Assembly: GCA_020350205.1 (NCBI GenBank)
Contig: CP070707.1
Span: 787,094-851,093, forward strand
Source: a bacterium
GTDB lineage: Bacteria > Calditrichota > Calditrichia > RBG-13-44-9
Direction: 5' to 3'
DNA length: 64,000 bases
Part shown: in pieces, positions 55,160 through 64,000 of the stretch
Layout: every line of letters begins with the position of its first letter
Numbering within the stretch: the stretch's first letter is position 1
The notes under the pieces: generated by a model
Seen by the model: the letters and a program-made list of their open reading frames with translations, nothing else
What the model was told of the DNA's origin: nothing
Database searches by the model: none
Made by a program: the position numbers and the translations under genes

Positions 55160-56536
55160 ATGAATCGTATGCTCACCCTTGTACTGGTACTCATGGTACC
55201 AATTATGCTGTCTGCTCAAATGGATGCAGGTGAAGTACTGTCGTTGAATGATTGCGTTAAAATAGCGCTGGAAAATAATGCTGATATCAATACCTCAAGG
55301 AACCTGGCCGAGATCGCCCGGCTGGCAGCGAAGGGTTCTTATAGTAATATTTTGCCCCGCATAGATGCGAATTTTTCAGGCGGGCAGCTCCAGTTCGGTG
55401 AATCAACCTATTTGGGTGATGTTCCCATTGCTGTGGATCCGACTGATACAACCAAATATATTTATGAGCAACGTCTCCTGACCCAGAGCGGTAGAAAAAG
55501 AGATTCCTACTCAGCTGGCCTATCCCTTAATCAGAATATATTTGATGGCGGATTCTGGTGGAATAACATTAAGCAGAAAAAGGTACTGAAAGAAGCCAGT
55601 AAATATGATTTAATTCTTTCCGAGAACCAACTGATGAAGTTGGTATCTCAATACTATTATGATCTCTTAAAAAACATGAAACTGCTGGATGTATATGATC
55701 TGGCAGTGCAGCGCAGCCAGGATCAGGTGAACCGGACCCAGAGTATGTTTGAAATCGGATCGGTAGCCCAGGTGGATGTCTACCGGGCCAGAGTAAATTT
55801 GGGTCAGGATCAGATACGTTATATCAATCAAAAAAATACTGTTCGGCAGTCAAAGCAGTGGTTAAATCTGGCCATGGGTCGTGATCCATTAATTATGTTC
55901 GAAATTGATACGACAGTAGCTTTTGAATCACGGGAGGTTACTTTAGAACAGCTGCTGGATCTTTCGGTAGAAAACCAGCCGGCTCTCAAAAGCTGGGAGT
56001 TGAATGTTCGGGCCAGGGAATTCAATGTTGCCATGGCAAAAAGTCCTTTCTGGCCTACCTTGGGTGTTCGTCTAACCTATGGTCGGGATAATGAAGATAT
56101 CTCAAAGGTGTATGGTGATTTTGATAAAAACTGGTCTACCACCATCGGGGCGGGTATTTCCTGGAATCTCTTTAACGGATTTTCGGACCATGTTAATTAT
56201 CAGACCAGAAAGATTGAATATAAAAACGCCCAGCTCTCTCTGGCGGATTATAAACGGTCCTTACGGTCTGATGTCAAAAATCTTTTTGATAGTTATAATG
56301 CAATCATCGAAATAGTTGAAATCAATGAGAAAAATTTGGAGGCTGCCAGTGAGGAATATCGCCTGGCCAATGAACGCTATCGTCTGGGTTCGGGAACATC
56401 GCTGGAGCTGCGAGAGGCGCAAGTTAATTTGACGGAGGCTGAGCAGGTGCTGGTAGCTGCAGAGTATACGGCCATTAATACCTACATCGAATTATCTGAA
56501 GCGGTGGGTAAAGTAAAGGAAGCGTTAAACCTATAG
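55160..56536 (+). CDS. TolC-family outer membrane efflux protein (MacAB-like operon)
   Basis: A 458-residue outer-membrane channel with signal peptide (MLTLVLVLMVPIMLSAQ) and two OEP repeats, each beginning with the LNDCVKIALENN or LLDLSVENQPALKSWE type helix. Motifs GSVAQVDVYRARVNLGQD and GSGTSLELREAQVNLTEAEQ mark the long periplasmic helices. GGAGG precedes the ATG. It is the first gene of a five- to six-gene export operon, 10 bases before the adaptor gene, and is not closely similar to the TolC-like protein at 6573-7874. Confidence 0.91.
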   Translation: MNRMLTLVLVLMVPIMLSAQMDAGEVLSLNDCVKIALENNADINTSRNLAEIARLAAKGSYSNILPRIDANFSGGQLQFGESTYLGDVPIAVDPTDTTKYIYEQRLLTQSGRKRDSYSAGLSLNQNIFDGGFWWNNIKQKKVLKEASKYDLILSENQLMKLVSQYYYDLLKNMKLLDVYDLAVQRSQDQVNRTQSMFEIGSVAQVDVYRARVNLGQDQIRYINQKNTVRQSKQWLNLAMGRDPLIMFEIDTTVAFESREVTLEQLLDLSVENQPALKSWELNVRAREFNVAMAKSPFWPTLGVRLTYGRDNEDISKVYGDFDKNWSTTIGAGISWNLFNGFSDHVNYQTRKIEYKNAQLSLADYKRSLRSDVKNLFDSYNAIIEIVEINEKNLEAASEEYRLANERYRLGSGTSLELREAQVNLTEAEQVLVAAEYTAINTYIELSEAVGKVKEALNL

Positions 56537-56546
56537 AAAGTGTGTC

Positions 56547-57782
56547 ATGAAAAAAATACTTATTATTGCGGCGATTGTAATTGTATTAGCGGTTATTGTG
56601 ATCGCCAATCTGACCTCGGGAGAAGATGCCGTCGAAGTCCAAACTGAAAAGGTCTTCGTAGCCGATATTACTGAGAAAGTTACCGGTAACGGCAAAATAT
56701 ATCCGGTGGTGGATGTGGATATCAGTGCAAAAGTGTCCGGAGAAATTTTTGAGATTAATGCCAATGAAGGTGATACCGTAAAGACAGGACAGGTATTGGT
56801 GGTGCTGGATGGGGAACAATACAAGGCATTGCGAGATCGTGCTCAATCTCAGATTTCCGGTGCGCAGGCGGAATTGCGTCTATCAAAAAGTGAACTGAAT
56901 AGAGCTCATGAACTTTTTCAGAAGCAGTTGATTTCTCAGGCAGAACTGGAAATCGCCCAATCCAAATACGAACTAGCAGAAAGCCGGCTCCAGCAAGCGG
57001 AAGCCAGTTTAAAGGAAGCCGAAGATGCTCTGGATAAAACGGTTCTGCGTGCACCCATGAAAGGGGTGATCATCAGAAAAAACAAGGATGCCGGGGAAAT
57101 GGCACTGGGGTCACAATTCCAGGCTGATGTTGTGCTGGGATTGGCGGATCTCTCCCGGATGGAGGCGCGAGTAGAGGTCAATGAAAATGACATCATAAAT
57201 GTTTCTTTATCCGATAGTTGTGAAGTGGAAATAGATGCCTTTCAGGATACTACTTTCTTGGGTGTGGTGAGCGAAATTTCTCATTCCGCAAAAACCAAAG
57301 CAACCGGAACCATTGAGGAAGTCACCAATTATGAGGTAAAAATACTCTTGGTGGATAAGCTCCCCAGTTTCAGGCCGGGCATGTCCGCCACAGCAGATAT
57401 CCGTACCAGAACCGAAAAAAATGTTCTTAATGTACCTATTCAGAGTCTGACGGCTCGGGACCGCGAGAAACTGGAGAAGAAAACCGGTGTTGAAAAAACG
57501 CCGGCAGAACGGGAGAGCGAGAATCCGGATGTTTCTGAAAAAAAGAAAGTAAAAAAAGAGGATGATTTGGTGGAGGTAGTTTTCGTTGTGGAAGAAGGCG
57601 TGGCAAAAATGCGGGAAGTGGATATTGGCATCAGTGATGAGAATTATTACGAGGTTAAATCGGGTTTATCTGAAGGTGAAGAAGTCGTTACGGGTCCATT
57701 CCGGGTGCTGAGTCGTACTTTAAAAGATGAGGATAAAGTTAAAATAAAAAATCAGGAAAAGGAATTCTCACTGGCCAAATAA
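56547..57782 (+). CDS. Periplasmic adaptor of MacA/HlyD type
   Basis: A 411-residue adaptor. One N-terminal membrane helix (about 2-20) is followed by [23 protein letters not shown], the first lipoyl half, then a long Gln/Glu/Ala-rich helical hairpin ([24 protein letters not shown]..), the second lipoyl half ([19 protein letters not shown]) and C-terminal barrel domains. A charged insertion near residues 300-345 ([14 protein letters not shown].., KKKVKKEDD) is unusual for the family. It links the two FtsX-type permeases to the TolC-like channel of the same operon. Confidence 0.9.
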   Translation: MKKILIIAAIVIVLAVIVIANLTSGEDAVEVQTEKVFVADITEKVTGNGKIYPVVDVDISAKVSGEIFEINANEGDTVKTGQVLVVLDGEQYKALRDRAQSQISGAQAELRLSKSELNRAHELFQKQLISQAELEIAQSKYELAESRLQQAEASLKEAEDALDKTVLRAPMKGVIIRKNKDAGEMALGSQFQADVVLGLADLSRMEARVEVNENDIINVSLSDSCEVEIDAFQDTTFLGVVSEISHSAKTKATGTIEEVTNYEVKILLVDKLPSFRPGMSATADIRTRTEKNVLNVPIQSLTARDREKLEKKTGVEKTPAERESENPDVSEKKKVKKEDDLVEVVFVVEEGVAKMREVDIGISDENYYEVKSGLSEGEEVVTGPFRVLSRTLKDEDKVKIKNQEKEFSLAK

Positions 57783-57796
57783 AACGGGAAGGAATT

Positions 57797-58495
57797 ATGG
57801 CTTTAAAGAGCATTATTGAGATCGAAAAACTGCATAAAGTGTATCTTCTGGGGAAAACCCAGGTGCACGCCTTGCGGGGTATAGATCTGCTGATTCAGCA
57901 GGGGGAATATACTGCCATTATGGGTCCGTCAGGATCCGGAAAATCGACCCTCATGAATATCATCGGCTGTTTGGATGTTCCCAGTTCCGGATTGTATCGG
58001 CTCAATGGTCAGGATGTAAGCCATCTGACCGATAATGAGCTGGCAAAAATTCGCAATAAAGAGATCGGTTTTGTTTTCCAGACTTTTAATTTACTCCCCC
58101 GTGCCACAGCATTGCATAATGTAGAATTACCTCTCATTTATAACGGTACTGCCAGCTCGAAACGCAAGGATAAAGCCAAAGAGGCCTTGGATAAGGTGGG
58201 TTTGACGGATCGGATGCATCATAAACCGAATGAATTATCCGGGGGACAGCGGCAGCGTGTGGCCATCGCCCGGGCCCTGGTGAATAATCCGGCTATGATC
58301 CTGGCTGATGAACCGACCGGAAATCTGGATACCAGTACCGGTGAAGAAATTATGGAAATTTTTGATCTGTTGAATGAACAGGGGAATACGATCATACTGG
58401 TAACGCATGAAGATTTTATAGCCAAACATGCCAGACGGATTATTCGTCTGAAGGACGGTTTGGTTGAAAAAGAAGAGATTAAGGAAAATGCCTAA
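57797..58495 (+). CDS. ABC transporter ATPase, MacB/LolD type
   Basis: A 232-residue ATPase of the LolD/MacB/FtsE type. It has Walker [11 protein letters not shown]-loop [11 protein letters not shown], signature [15 protein letters not shown], Walker [12 protein letters not shown] and the H-loop TLVTHE-like IILVTHE. GGAAGGA precedes the ATG. In MacB of E. coli the ATPase is fused to the permease; here it is separate and precedes two permease genes. It would drive mechanotransmission-type export or lipoprotein handling with them. Confidence 0.93.
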   Translation: MALKSIIEIEKLHKVYLLGKTQVHALRGIDLLIQQGEYTAIMGPSGSGKSTLMNIIGCLDVPSSGLYRLNGQDVSHLTDNELAKIRNKEIGFVFQTFNLLPRATALHNVELPLIYNGTASSKRKDKAKEALDKVGLTDRMHHKPNELSGGQRQRVAIARALVNNPAMILADEPTGNLDTSTGEEIMEIFDLLNEQGNTIILVTHEDFIAKHARRIIRLKDGLVEKEEIKENA

Positions 58496-58507
58496 AGGAG
58501 AAGGGGA

Positions 58508-59734
58508 ATGGCATTTATTGGCCGCTGGATGGAATATTTGCGCTTTGCTTATGAAGCTCTGATATCCAATAAAATACGTTTTATATTAACGACCCTGGGA
58601 ATTTTTCTGGGCGTAACGGCGATTATTGTCATTTTTACTGCCATTCAGAGCATCAATAGTTATGTGGAAGAGGAATTTTCAAATATCGGATCCAGCAGTC
58701 TTTATCTCTCCAAATTTCCCTGGGTGATCACCGATAATTACTGGGAATTACGAAATCGACCGGAAGTGACTTTAGAAGATTATGAAATTCTGAAAGAATC
58801 GGTCAAAACGGCCCGCTGGATATCTCCCCAAATCGAAGCCATGCGTACCATCGAATACCGCAATAAAAATTTGGAAGATGTATATACCATCGGTTCTACT
58901 GAAGAATATATTTATACAGATAATGCCGAACCGGAATTCGGAAGATTCTTCACGGAAATGGAAGTATACCGGGCAAATCCGGTGTGTATTATCGGTCAAA
59001 ATGTCTGGGAGGAGCTTTTCGAGAATGAAAATCCTATGGGAAAAAGATTAAAAATTAATGGTTTTCCTCACCGGGTGATAGGCATTTTGGAAAAAAAAGG
59101 GAATTTCTTTGGATTTAATTTGGATAATCAGGTAATCATCCCCTATACCACTTTTAAAGGGATAAGTTTTCATCACCGTGGTATTGATATCGCATTTCGC
59201 ACAGAAGATCCTGCGTTGATTGATGATATGCGCGATGAGATTCGGGGAGTGATGAGACGTATTCGCAAGCTGGCTCCCGGAGAACCGGATAATTTTGCTG
59301 TCAACCAGCAAAGTATGCTCACCGATTTTTATAATAGTCTTACCCGGACTTCCTACATAGTGGTATTTATTATTGCCACTATTTCACTGGTGGTTGGAGG
59401 AATCGGGATCATGAATATTATGCTGGTTTCGGTTACCGAACGAACCAAGGAAATTGGTATTCGTAAAGCTATAGGTGCTACTCGCAATAACATTATCATG
59501 CAGTTTCTCAGTGAATCGGTGGCGATAAGCTCTCTGGGGGGAGTTATTGGGATCATTTTTGGCGTCCTCATTGCCCAGGTTCTGCTTCAAAATATTAAAC
59601 TGGATGCATCCGTATCTCTCAGTACTGTTTTGATCGGTTATGGATTTTCAGCCGTCGTTGGTATTATTTCCGGTATGTATCCGGCCTATCGGGCAGCACG
59701 CTTAAATCCGATAGATGCACTTAGATATGAATGA
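58508..59734 (+). CDS. ABC transporter permease, MacB/FtsX type (first)
   Basis: A 408-residue permease with the MacB architecture: TM1 (about 22-44, ILTTLGIFLGVTAIIVIFTAI), a large periplasmic MacB-PCD domain (about 45-285), then three TM helices including SLVVGGIGIMNIMLVSVTERTKEIGIRKAIGATRNNI. It ends with PAYRAARLNPIDALRYE, the classic C-terminus. AAGGAG precedes the ATG. It is followed by a second permease of the same type after 20 bases, so the exporter may use a heterodimer rather than a MacB homodimer. Confidence 0.93.
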   Translation: MAFIGRWMEYLRFAYEALISNKIRFILTTLGIFLGVTAIIVIFTAIQSINSYVEEEFSNIGSSSLYLSKFPWVITDNYWELRNRPEVTLEDYEILKESVKTARWISPQIEAMRTIEYRNKNLEDVYTIGSTEEYIYTDNAEPEFGRFFTEMEVYRANPVCIIGQNVWEELFENENPMGKRLKINGFPHRVIGILEKKGNFFGFNLDNQVIIPYTTFKGISFHHRGIDIAFRTEDPALIDDMRDEIRGVMRRIRKLAPGEPDNFAVNQQSMLTDFYNSLTRTSYIVVFIIATISLVVGGIGIMNIMLVSVTERTKEIGIRKAIGATRNNIIMQFLSESVAISSLGGVIGIIFGVLIAQVLLQNIKLDASVSLSTVLIGYGFSAVVGIISGMYPAYRAARLNPIDALRYE

Positions 59735-59754
59735 TTTGCGGGGATAGATAACAT

Positions 59755-60978
59755 ATGTATTTATCTGAAGTCGCCATTACAGCGTATCATCAGTTGCGCG
59801 CCAACCGCCTGCGCTCCGTATTAACTACCCTTGGGATTGTCATTGGCATTGGCACTGTTATTTTAATTGTCTCAGTTTTAGAGGGATTCCGTTCCTCTAT
59901 TGAAGAGGATCTGAATGTTCTGGGTGCGAATACCTTTCAGGTCGAAAAATATGGACCCAGCATTAATGTGGGTCATAGAAAACGCCAACCCCGCAAGGAT
60001 TTAACAGCCGAAATGGCCTATGCTCTGCGGGAGTTATGCCCCTCGGTGAAATATGTGGGACCGGAGAACTGGCAATTCGGAGAATCTGTTTTTTATAAAG
60101 GAGAAAGAACCAATCCCAATGTTTTTTTGGCCGGTGCAACACCCGAATTTATCATTAACAATGGATACTTTATCGGGGAAGGAAGATTTCTGACTGAGGA
60201 AGATGTGCGCAGCCATGCACAGGTAACCATTCTGGGGATGGATATTGTCGACAAATTGTTTCCTTATACCAATCCCATCGGTGAAGAAGTACGAATCCAT
60301 GGACAGAAATTTACCGTTATCGGAACCTTTGAGGCCCAGGGGAATTCAGCTTTTGGGGAGAGTCGTGATAACCGGGTGGCTATCCCTATTACGGTGTGGC
60401 AGGGAATATTTGGCAAAGATCACTCCGTTAACATTACGGTGATGGCGAAAAGTCCGGAAGTGTTCGATAAAGCACAGGATGAAGTGATTGGTGTCTTGCG
60501 AAAATTGAGAAAGGTGCCGCCGGGTGAGGAGAATGATTTTAGCATTTTCTATAACCAGTCATTGATTGATTCATTCAATAGCGTGGCAAAATATATCCAG
60601 TTAGGTGGCATTCTGATTGGTTTGGTTTCACTTGTAGTTGGGGGGATCGGGGTCATGAATATCATGCTGGTATCAGTCACCGAAAGAACCCGGGAAATCG
60701 GAATCCGAAAGGCGGTGGGTGCACGAAAAGGCAATATTTTGACCCAATTTCTGCTGGAGGCGATTGCGCTGTGTATTCTGGGGGGATTTCTGGGTTTTGG
60801 GGCCGGAATCGGGTTGGCGGGAGTCATTTCCCTGGCAGCCAGCATGCCGATGTCAATTCCGCTCTGGGCTGTTGTGGCTTCTTTAGTGACTACCACCACC
60901 ATCGGAATAATTGCCGGTATTTACCCTGCCTATAAAGCAGCTTCCCTCAATGTCGTTGATTCCCTGCGCTATGAATAA
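59755..60978 (+). CDS. ABC transporter permease, MacB/FtsX type (second)
   Basis: A 407-residue paralogue of the preceding permease. TM1 is LRSVLTTLGIVIGIGTVILIV, then a periplasmic domain (about 45-285), and three C-terminal TMs with SLVVGGIGVMNIMLVSVTERTREIGIRKAVGARKGNI. It ends in PAYKAASLNVVDSLRYE. Sequence similarity to the neighbour is obvious at both ends but low in the periplasmic domain, consistent with an old duplication and heterodimer formation with unlike substrate-facing domains. Confidence 0.93.
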   Translation: MYLSEVAITAYHQLRANRLRSVLTTLGIVIGIGTVILIVSVLEGFRSSIEEDLNVLGANTFQVEKYGPSINVGHRKRQPRKDLTAEMAYALRELCPSVKYVGPENWQFGESVFYKGERTNPNVFLAGATPEFIINNGYFIGEGRFLTEEDVRSHAQVTILGMDIVDKLFPYTNPIGEEVRIHGQKFTVIGTFEAQGNSAFGESRDNRVAIPITVWQGIFGKDHSVNITVMAKSPEVFDKAQDEVIGVLRKLRKVPPGEENDFSIFYNQSLIDSFNSVAKYIQLGGILIGLVSLVVGGIGVMNIMLVSVTERTREIGIRKAVGARKGNILTQFLLEAIALCILGGFLGFGAGIGLAGVISLAASMPMSIPLWAVVASLVTTTTIGIIAGIYPAYKAASLNVVDSLRYE

Positions 60979-61009
60979 ATAGCGTTTTATAAAATGGAGA
61001 TATAAGATT

Positions 61010-61999
61010 ATGACTAAAAAAATTCTTCTGGTACTGAATATCATGTTATTGGCTATCATTTTTATTGTTCTTGCATCTGCCAGAGCAGGTGAAATGACAA
61101 AAATTGAACGATCCTTTACGGTAAAGACAGGGGGTACCCTGACGCTTGAATCCGACATCGGTTCTATTAAAGTCCAAAGTGTAACGGATGAAAAAGTCAG
61201 GGTGGAGCTACGCCATGAATTCAGGGGATGGGATGACGATGATATTAAAGATTTCATGGAAGACTTTCAGATTGATTTTGAACAAACCGGGGATGACGTA
61301 ACTGTTACAGCGCATCTGGAGCGTCGCTGGAAGGATCTCTGGGAGCATGTGAAAGTAGAATTTTACATCGAGGTTCCTTCAAAATATAATGTTGATTTGA
61401 ATACTTCTGGTGGGAGTATTTCTGTGGAGGATCTAGAAGGAGAAATCAGGGCGGAAACATCTGGTGGGAGTCTGAAATTTGGCTCTATTCTTGGCCCAGT
61501 TCATGGGAAAACCTCCGGAGGAAGTATTAGTTTGCATAAAAGTGATGGTGATGTTTATGTCAAAACCTCCGGAGGAAGCATCTCCATGGGTGATGTCAAT
61601 GGAAATGTGGAGGCACATACGTCTGGAGGATCGATCTCGATGGAACACGTAAAGGGTTCGGTGGAAGCAGAGACCTCAGGCGGGAGTGTTCATATTGATG
61701 AGGTTTATGGACCCCTGAATGCCAGTACTTCAGGAGGTTCAATGACGGCGTATATTACCAAACAACCGGTCTCTGATTGCAGCATGAAGACCTCCGGTGG
61801 AAGTATTACGGTTTATCTGCCTCCAGATATATCTGTGGATGTTGATGCCAAAACCAGCTGGGGCAAAGTGGAGAGTGATTTTGAGGTTTTGGTAAGTGGT
61901 TCGCAGAAGAAAAACCAGCTGCGGGGAAAGATTCAGGATGGCGGTCCGGAACTTTATCTGCGTACCTCGGGTGGTAATATATACATTCTTGAAAAATAA
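61010..61999 (+). CDS. DUF4097-family exported repeat protein
   Basis: A 329-residue protein with a signal sequence (ILLVLNIMLLAIIFIVLASARA) and a short N-terminal domain (ESDIGSIKVQSV..). From about residue 128 to the C-terminus it has eight perfect TSGGS units and two variants (TSWGK, TSGGN), spaced roughly 19-22 residues, giving a stacked-strand beta-helix of the DUF4097 kind. Repeats share the pattern TSGGS-hydrophobic-x-hydrophobic then a Gly/Asp turn. GGAG precedes the ATG. It is the last gene of the MacAB-like operon, 31 bases after the second permease. A terminator follows. It could be a periplasmic substrate or accessory subunit. Confidence 0.85.
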   Translation: MTKKILLVLNIMLLAIIFIVLASARAGEMTKIERSFTVKTGGTLTLESDIGSIKVQSVTDEKVRVELRHEFRGWDDDDIKDFMEDFQIDFEQTGDDVTVTAHLERRWKDLWEHVKVEFYIEVPSKYNVDLNTSGGSISVEDLEGEIRAETSGGSLKFGSILGPVHGKTSGGSISLHKSDGDVYVKTSGGSISMGDVNGNVEAHTSGGSISMEHVKGSVEAETSGGSVHIDEVYGPLNASTSGGSMTAYITKQPVSDCSMKTSGGSITVYLPPDISVDVDAKTSWGKVESDFEVLVSGSQKKNQLRGKIQDGGPELYLRTSGGNIYILEK

Positions 62000-62030
62000 T
62001 TGAGTTGAGATAGTATTCCTGAATTTTTTT

Positions 62031-62060
62031 GGGCGGATTCTGTTGAATCTGCCCTTTTTA
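62031..62060 (+). terminator. Rho-independent terminator of the MacAB-like operon
   Basis: A 10-bp stem with one G-T pair (GGGCGGATTC 62031-62040 with GAATCTGCCC 62045-62054), TGTT loop, then a T run. Confidence 0.85.
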
Positions 62061-62124
62061 TATTATATGGTTGCTCAGTCTTAAATACCGATGCAATTTT
62101 GGCTAACATAGCCGGTGAATTCAC

Positions 62125-62868
62125 ATGCCCGTTATTTTTGGTATAAATCCCCTGCTGGAAGCGCTTAAGGCCAAAGAAGCGCTTGAGAAAATCTATATTC
62201 TTTCCGGTCAGCATCGTCCTGTCTTTGGAAAAATTCAAAAAATGGCCCGTGAACTCAATATTCCTACCGTGCAGGCCGATCGCAAAAAGTTAGATCAAAT
62301 AAGTGGCGGGAAAACACATCAGGGGGTGGTAGCTCTCCTTACTGTCGTCTCGTATATTTCCCTGGAAAATCTGGTGGACAGGGTCCAGAAGGCCGGTCAA
62401 GATCCAAACTTCATCATAGCGGATCGAATCACCGATCCACAGAATTTTGGAGCGATCATCAGATCTTCTGAAGTATTGGGAATACAGGGCGTCATTTTTA
62501 GTCAGAGGGACAGTACTCCTGTCACGGAGCAGGTGGTCAAGGCATCTGCCGGTGCGGTCTTTCATCTGGATATTTGCAAAGTTGCAAATCTGGCCAATGC
62601 AGTAGAATACCTGCAAAAGTGTGGGATCTGGATTTATGCCAGTTCTTCTCATTCAGAGAAAACCATATGGGAAATGGATTTTACCCGACCCCAGGCAATC
62701 ATCATCGGAAGTGAGGGAAGAGGCATTCGTCCCTTATTGTTGAAAAAAAGTGATGAGGTTTTCCGTATACCGCAGCAGGGGAAGACCGAATCTCTCAATG
62801 TATCGGTTGCAGCCGGAATTATCATGACTGAAATTATGAAGCAACGGATATCCCCCCGATTAAAATAA
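62125..62868 (+). CDS. rlmB: 23S rRNA (guanosine-2'-O)-methyltransferase, SpoU family
   Basis: A 247-residue SPOUT enzyme. It begins VIFGINPLLEALKAKEALEKIYI, the RlmB substrate-recognition domain, followed by the knot domain motifs NFGAIIRSSEVLG, IIIGSEGRGI and SLNVSVAAGIIM. RlmB in E. coli methylates G2251 of 23S rRNA; family members may also act on tRNA (TrmH). The N-terminal domain favours RlmB. Start at 62125 is natural. It is monocistronic, bounded by a terminator upstream. Confidence 0.92.
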   Translation: MPVIFGINPLLEALKAKEALEKIYILSGQHRPVFGKIQKMARELNIPTVQADRKKLDQISGGKTHQGVVALLTVVSYISLENLVDRVQKAGQDPNFIIADRITDPQNFGAIIRSSEVLGIQGVIFSQRDSTPVTEQVVKASAGAVFHLDICKVANLANAVEYLQKCGIWIYASSSHSEKTIWEMDFTRPQAIIIGSEGRGIRPLLLKKSDEVFRIPQQGKTESLNVSVAAGIIMTEIMKQRISPRLK

Positions 62869-63050
62869 TCTGCAATAATTCCTCATATTTTTTACCAAAT
62901 TGACTGTCATCACAGTATTGTAATGAACTTCAAGGTTATTATAACATAAATTAAATTGAAAATGGGTGATGAAAATTCTTGGAACATTTAAAGTTCTTGT
63001 GTAAAATGACGTATAAATTCAGAATTTTTCCAACAAATCAGGAGGTATCA

Positions 63051-63944
63051 ATGAATCCCAAAAAACTGTCCGGTTTATTCATTATTCTCATCCTGTTATC
63101 AGGTTTTGCTGCGAATTCCCATGGTCAGATCGATGCGCTAGTGGAACGTTATGCGGGCGACAATGCGGAAGGATTTCTGAAGCCATTGATTACCGGTTTC
63201 GGAGCGAATCTAAACTCCGGATTGTATCGCAGTGCTAATGTTCCCAAGATGGGTCTGCATTTTAATATAGCTTTGAATGCGATGGTGGCTATTTTCCCGT
63301 CCGATCAGAAAACCTTTTTGGCGACCACCACCGGGTATTTTACTCCCGAACAGACATTCGATGCACCGACAGTAATTGGTGATCCGAAAGGGGCTACCGC
63401 GACTTCTCCCAGTGGGGCAGAATACATTTTCCCGGGCGGATACGATATGAAGTCTTTTCTCATCGGAGCGCCCACATTAACGGTGGGAAGTATTTTCGGC
63501 ACCGAAGGAAGTATCCGCTATTTTAAGGCCCGTTTAAATGAAGATCTGGGTGATATCTCCTTATTCGGAATCGGAGGACGGCACAGTGTCAGTCAGTATA
63601 TTCCTATGTCACCGGTCGATATCGCGGTGGGTGTATTTTTCCATACCTTCAAAATCAGTGAAATAGTAACCAGCAAGGTGTCTACTTTCCATGCGGAGGT
63701 TGGAAAATCTTTTACAATTGCAAACATTTACGGCGGACTGGCCTACGAGACCAACAATGCCAAGATCGAGTATACGTTCACCGGGGGTTCGGAAACTGAA
63801 GAAATAGATCTCGATGTAAAAGGTGACAATAAATTCAGGGTGACGCTGGGAGCTGGCTTGAATTTCGGACTTTTTCACTGGAATATTGATTATAATATTG
63901 GCAATCAACATGTGATCAATACAGGAATCAGTATTGGTTTATAA
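63051..63944 (+). CDS. Outer membrane-type protein, DUF6588-like
   Basis: A 297-residue exported protein. AGGAGG six bases before the ATG at 63051 decides the start; an in-frame upstream extension to 62979 is not supported. A signal peptide (LFIILILLSGFAANSHGQ) is followed by DALVERYAGDNAEGFLKPLITGFGANLNSGLYRSA, a pattern I associate with the DUF6588 family of Bacteroidota-related groups, then alternating strands ending in a possible barrel. Function is unknown. The next gene begins after 18 bases with its own ribosome binding site and signal peptide, so the two may be cotranscribed. Confidence 0.72.
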   Translation: MNPKKLSGLFIILILLSGFAANSHGQIDALVERYAGDNAEGFLKPLITGFGANLNSGLYRSANVPKMGLHFNIALNAMVAIFPSDQKTFLATTTGYFTPEQTFDAPTVIGDPKGATATSPSGAEYIFPGGYDMKSFLIGAPTLTVGSIFGTEGSIRYFKARLNEDLGDISLFGIGGRHSVSQYIPMSPVDIAVGVFFHTFKISEIVTSKVSTFHAEVGKSFTIANIYGGLAYETNNAKIEYTFTGGSETEEIDLDVKGDNKFRVTLGAGLNFGLFHWNIDYNIGNQHVINTGISIGL

Positions 63945-63962
63945 AAATTGAGGAGATAAACA

Positions 63963-64000
63963 ATGAAAAAATTTACTGTTTTATTAATACTAATTGGAAT
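63963..64000 (+). CDS. Start of another exported protein (3' partial)
   Basis: GAGGAGA precedes the ATG at 63963, and the 12 visible residues (MKKFTVLLILIG) are the beginning of a signal peptide. The gene continues outside the window. It probably shares a transcript with the outer-membrane protein gene 18 bases upstream. Nothing more can be said. Confidence 0.6.
   Translation, partial: MKKFTVLLILIG

Noticed and set aside
61385-61990. Tandem DNA repeat or CRISPR-like array
   Set aside because: The periodicity is at protein level (TSGGS); codons vary and spacers are coding.
62900-62926. TTGACT and TAATGA as a sigma-70 promoter before the outer-membrane protein gene
   Set aside because: The spacer is only 15 bases and the -10 match is poor.

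Overview
The window reads as a stretch of chromosome from a free-living, diderm (Gram-negative type) bacterium of moderate GC content. The mix is typical of the FCB assemblage: many TolC-like and FadL-like outer-membrane proteins, an ASPIC/UnbV propeller, TonB C-terminal domains, DUF6588/DUF4097-like secreted proteins, sigma-54 type regulators and inositol-lipid genes. Strong Shine-Dalgarno sequences (AAGGAGG-like) precede many genes, which argues against core Bacteroidota and fits a Calditrichota-like or related candidate phylum better. That placement is inference. No rRNA, tRNA, insertion sequence, phage gene or CRISPR array was recognised.

Layout. 1-1869: the 3' end of a molybdopterin oxidoreductase fused in frame to a complete cysteine desulfurase. 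2233-7874: an RND efflux operon (adaptor, pump, TolC-like channel). 8012-13304: a YbaN-type membrane protein, an orphan lipoprotein, a large unrecognised secreted or membrane-anchored protein and a small integral membrane protein. 13555-16786: a two-component system (HAMP/PAS kinase plus NtrC-type regulator). 17161-18326: two TonB-C-domain proteins, one of them a lipoprotein. 18442-21326 (minus): an M16 protease pair, one subunit lacking the zinc motif. 21559-22709 (minus): an arsR-arsM unit with a clear palindromic operator. 22900-28162: phosphoglucomutase, an MFS carrier and two different branched-chain aminotransferases. 28300-30142 (minus): a histone-deacetylase-family protein coupled to a possible acetyltransferase, divergent from a CopA copper ATPase (30399-32849). 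32980-36607: an isocitrate/isopropylmalate-type dehydrogenase, a CtpA protease and thymidylate kinase. 36700-41746: a GT2 glycosyltransferase, a MATE carrier, and a minus-strand run rsmI - CDP-alcohol phosphatidyltransferase - inositol-phosphate synthase. 41841-44191 (minus): a LiaF-like membrane protein with an ABC-2 exporter. 44485-52481 (minus): a FadL-like porin, a Tyr-rich lipoprotein, an NtrC-type regulator and a very unusual sensor kinase. 52666-55091: CCA-adding enzyme and a Yip1 protein. 55160-61999: a MacAB-TolC-like export operon with two separate permeases, ending in a DUF4097 repeat protein. 62125-64000: RlmB, an outer-membrane protein and the start of another exported protein.

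The most unusual items are: (1) a 1073-residue sensor kinase whose predicted extracytoplasmic part is a seven-motif FG-GAP/VCBS propeller plus an ASPIC/UnbV domain, followed by membrane helices, GAF and a histidine kinase core, next to an NtrC-type regulator; (2) the molybdoenzyme-cysteine desulfurase fusion; (3) a deacetylase translationally coupled to a GNAT-resembling protein; (4) two genes that lack any suitable ATG/GTG/TTG start yet have a good Shine-Dalgarno placed before an ATT or ATC codon; and (5) two ABC export operons that each carry a repeat-type envelope protein (LiaF-like in one, DUF4097 in the other).
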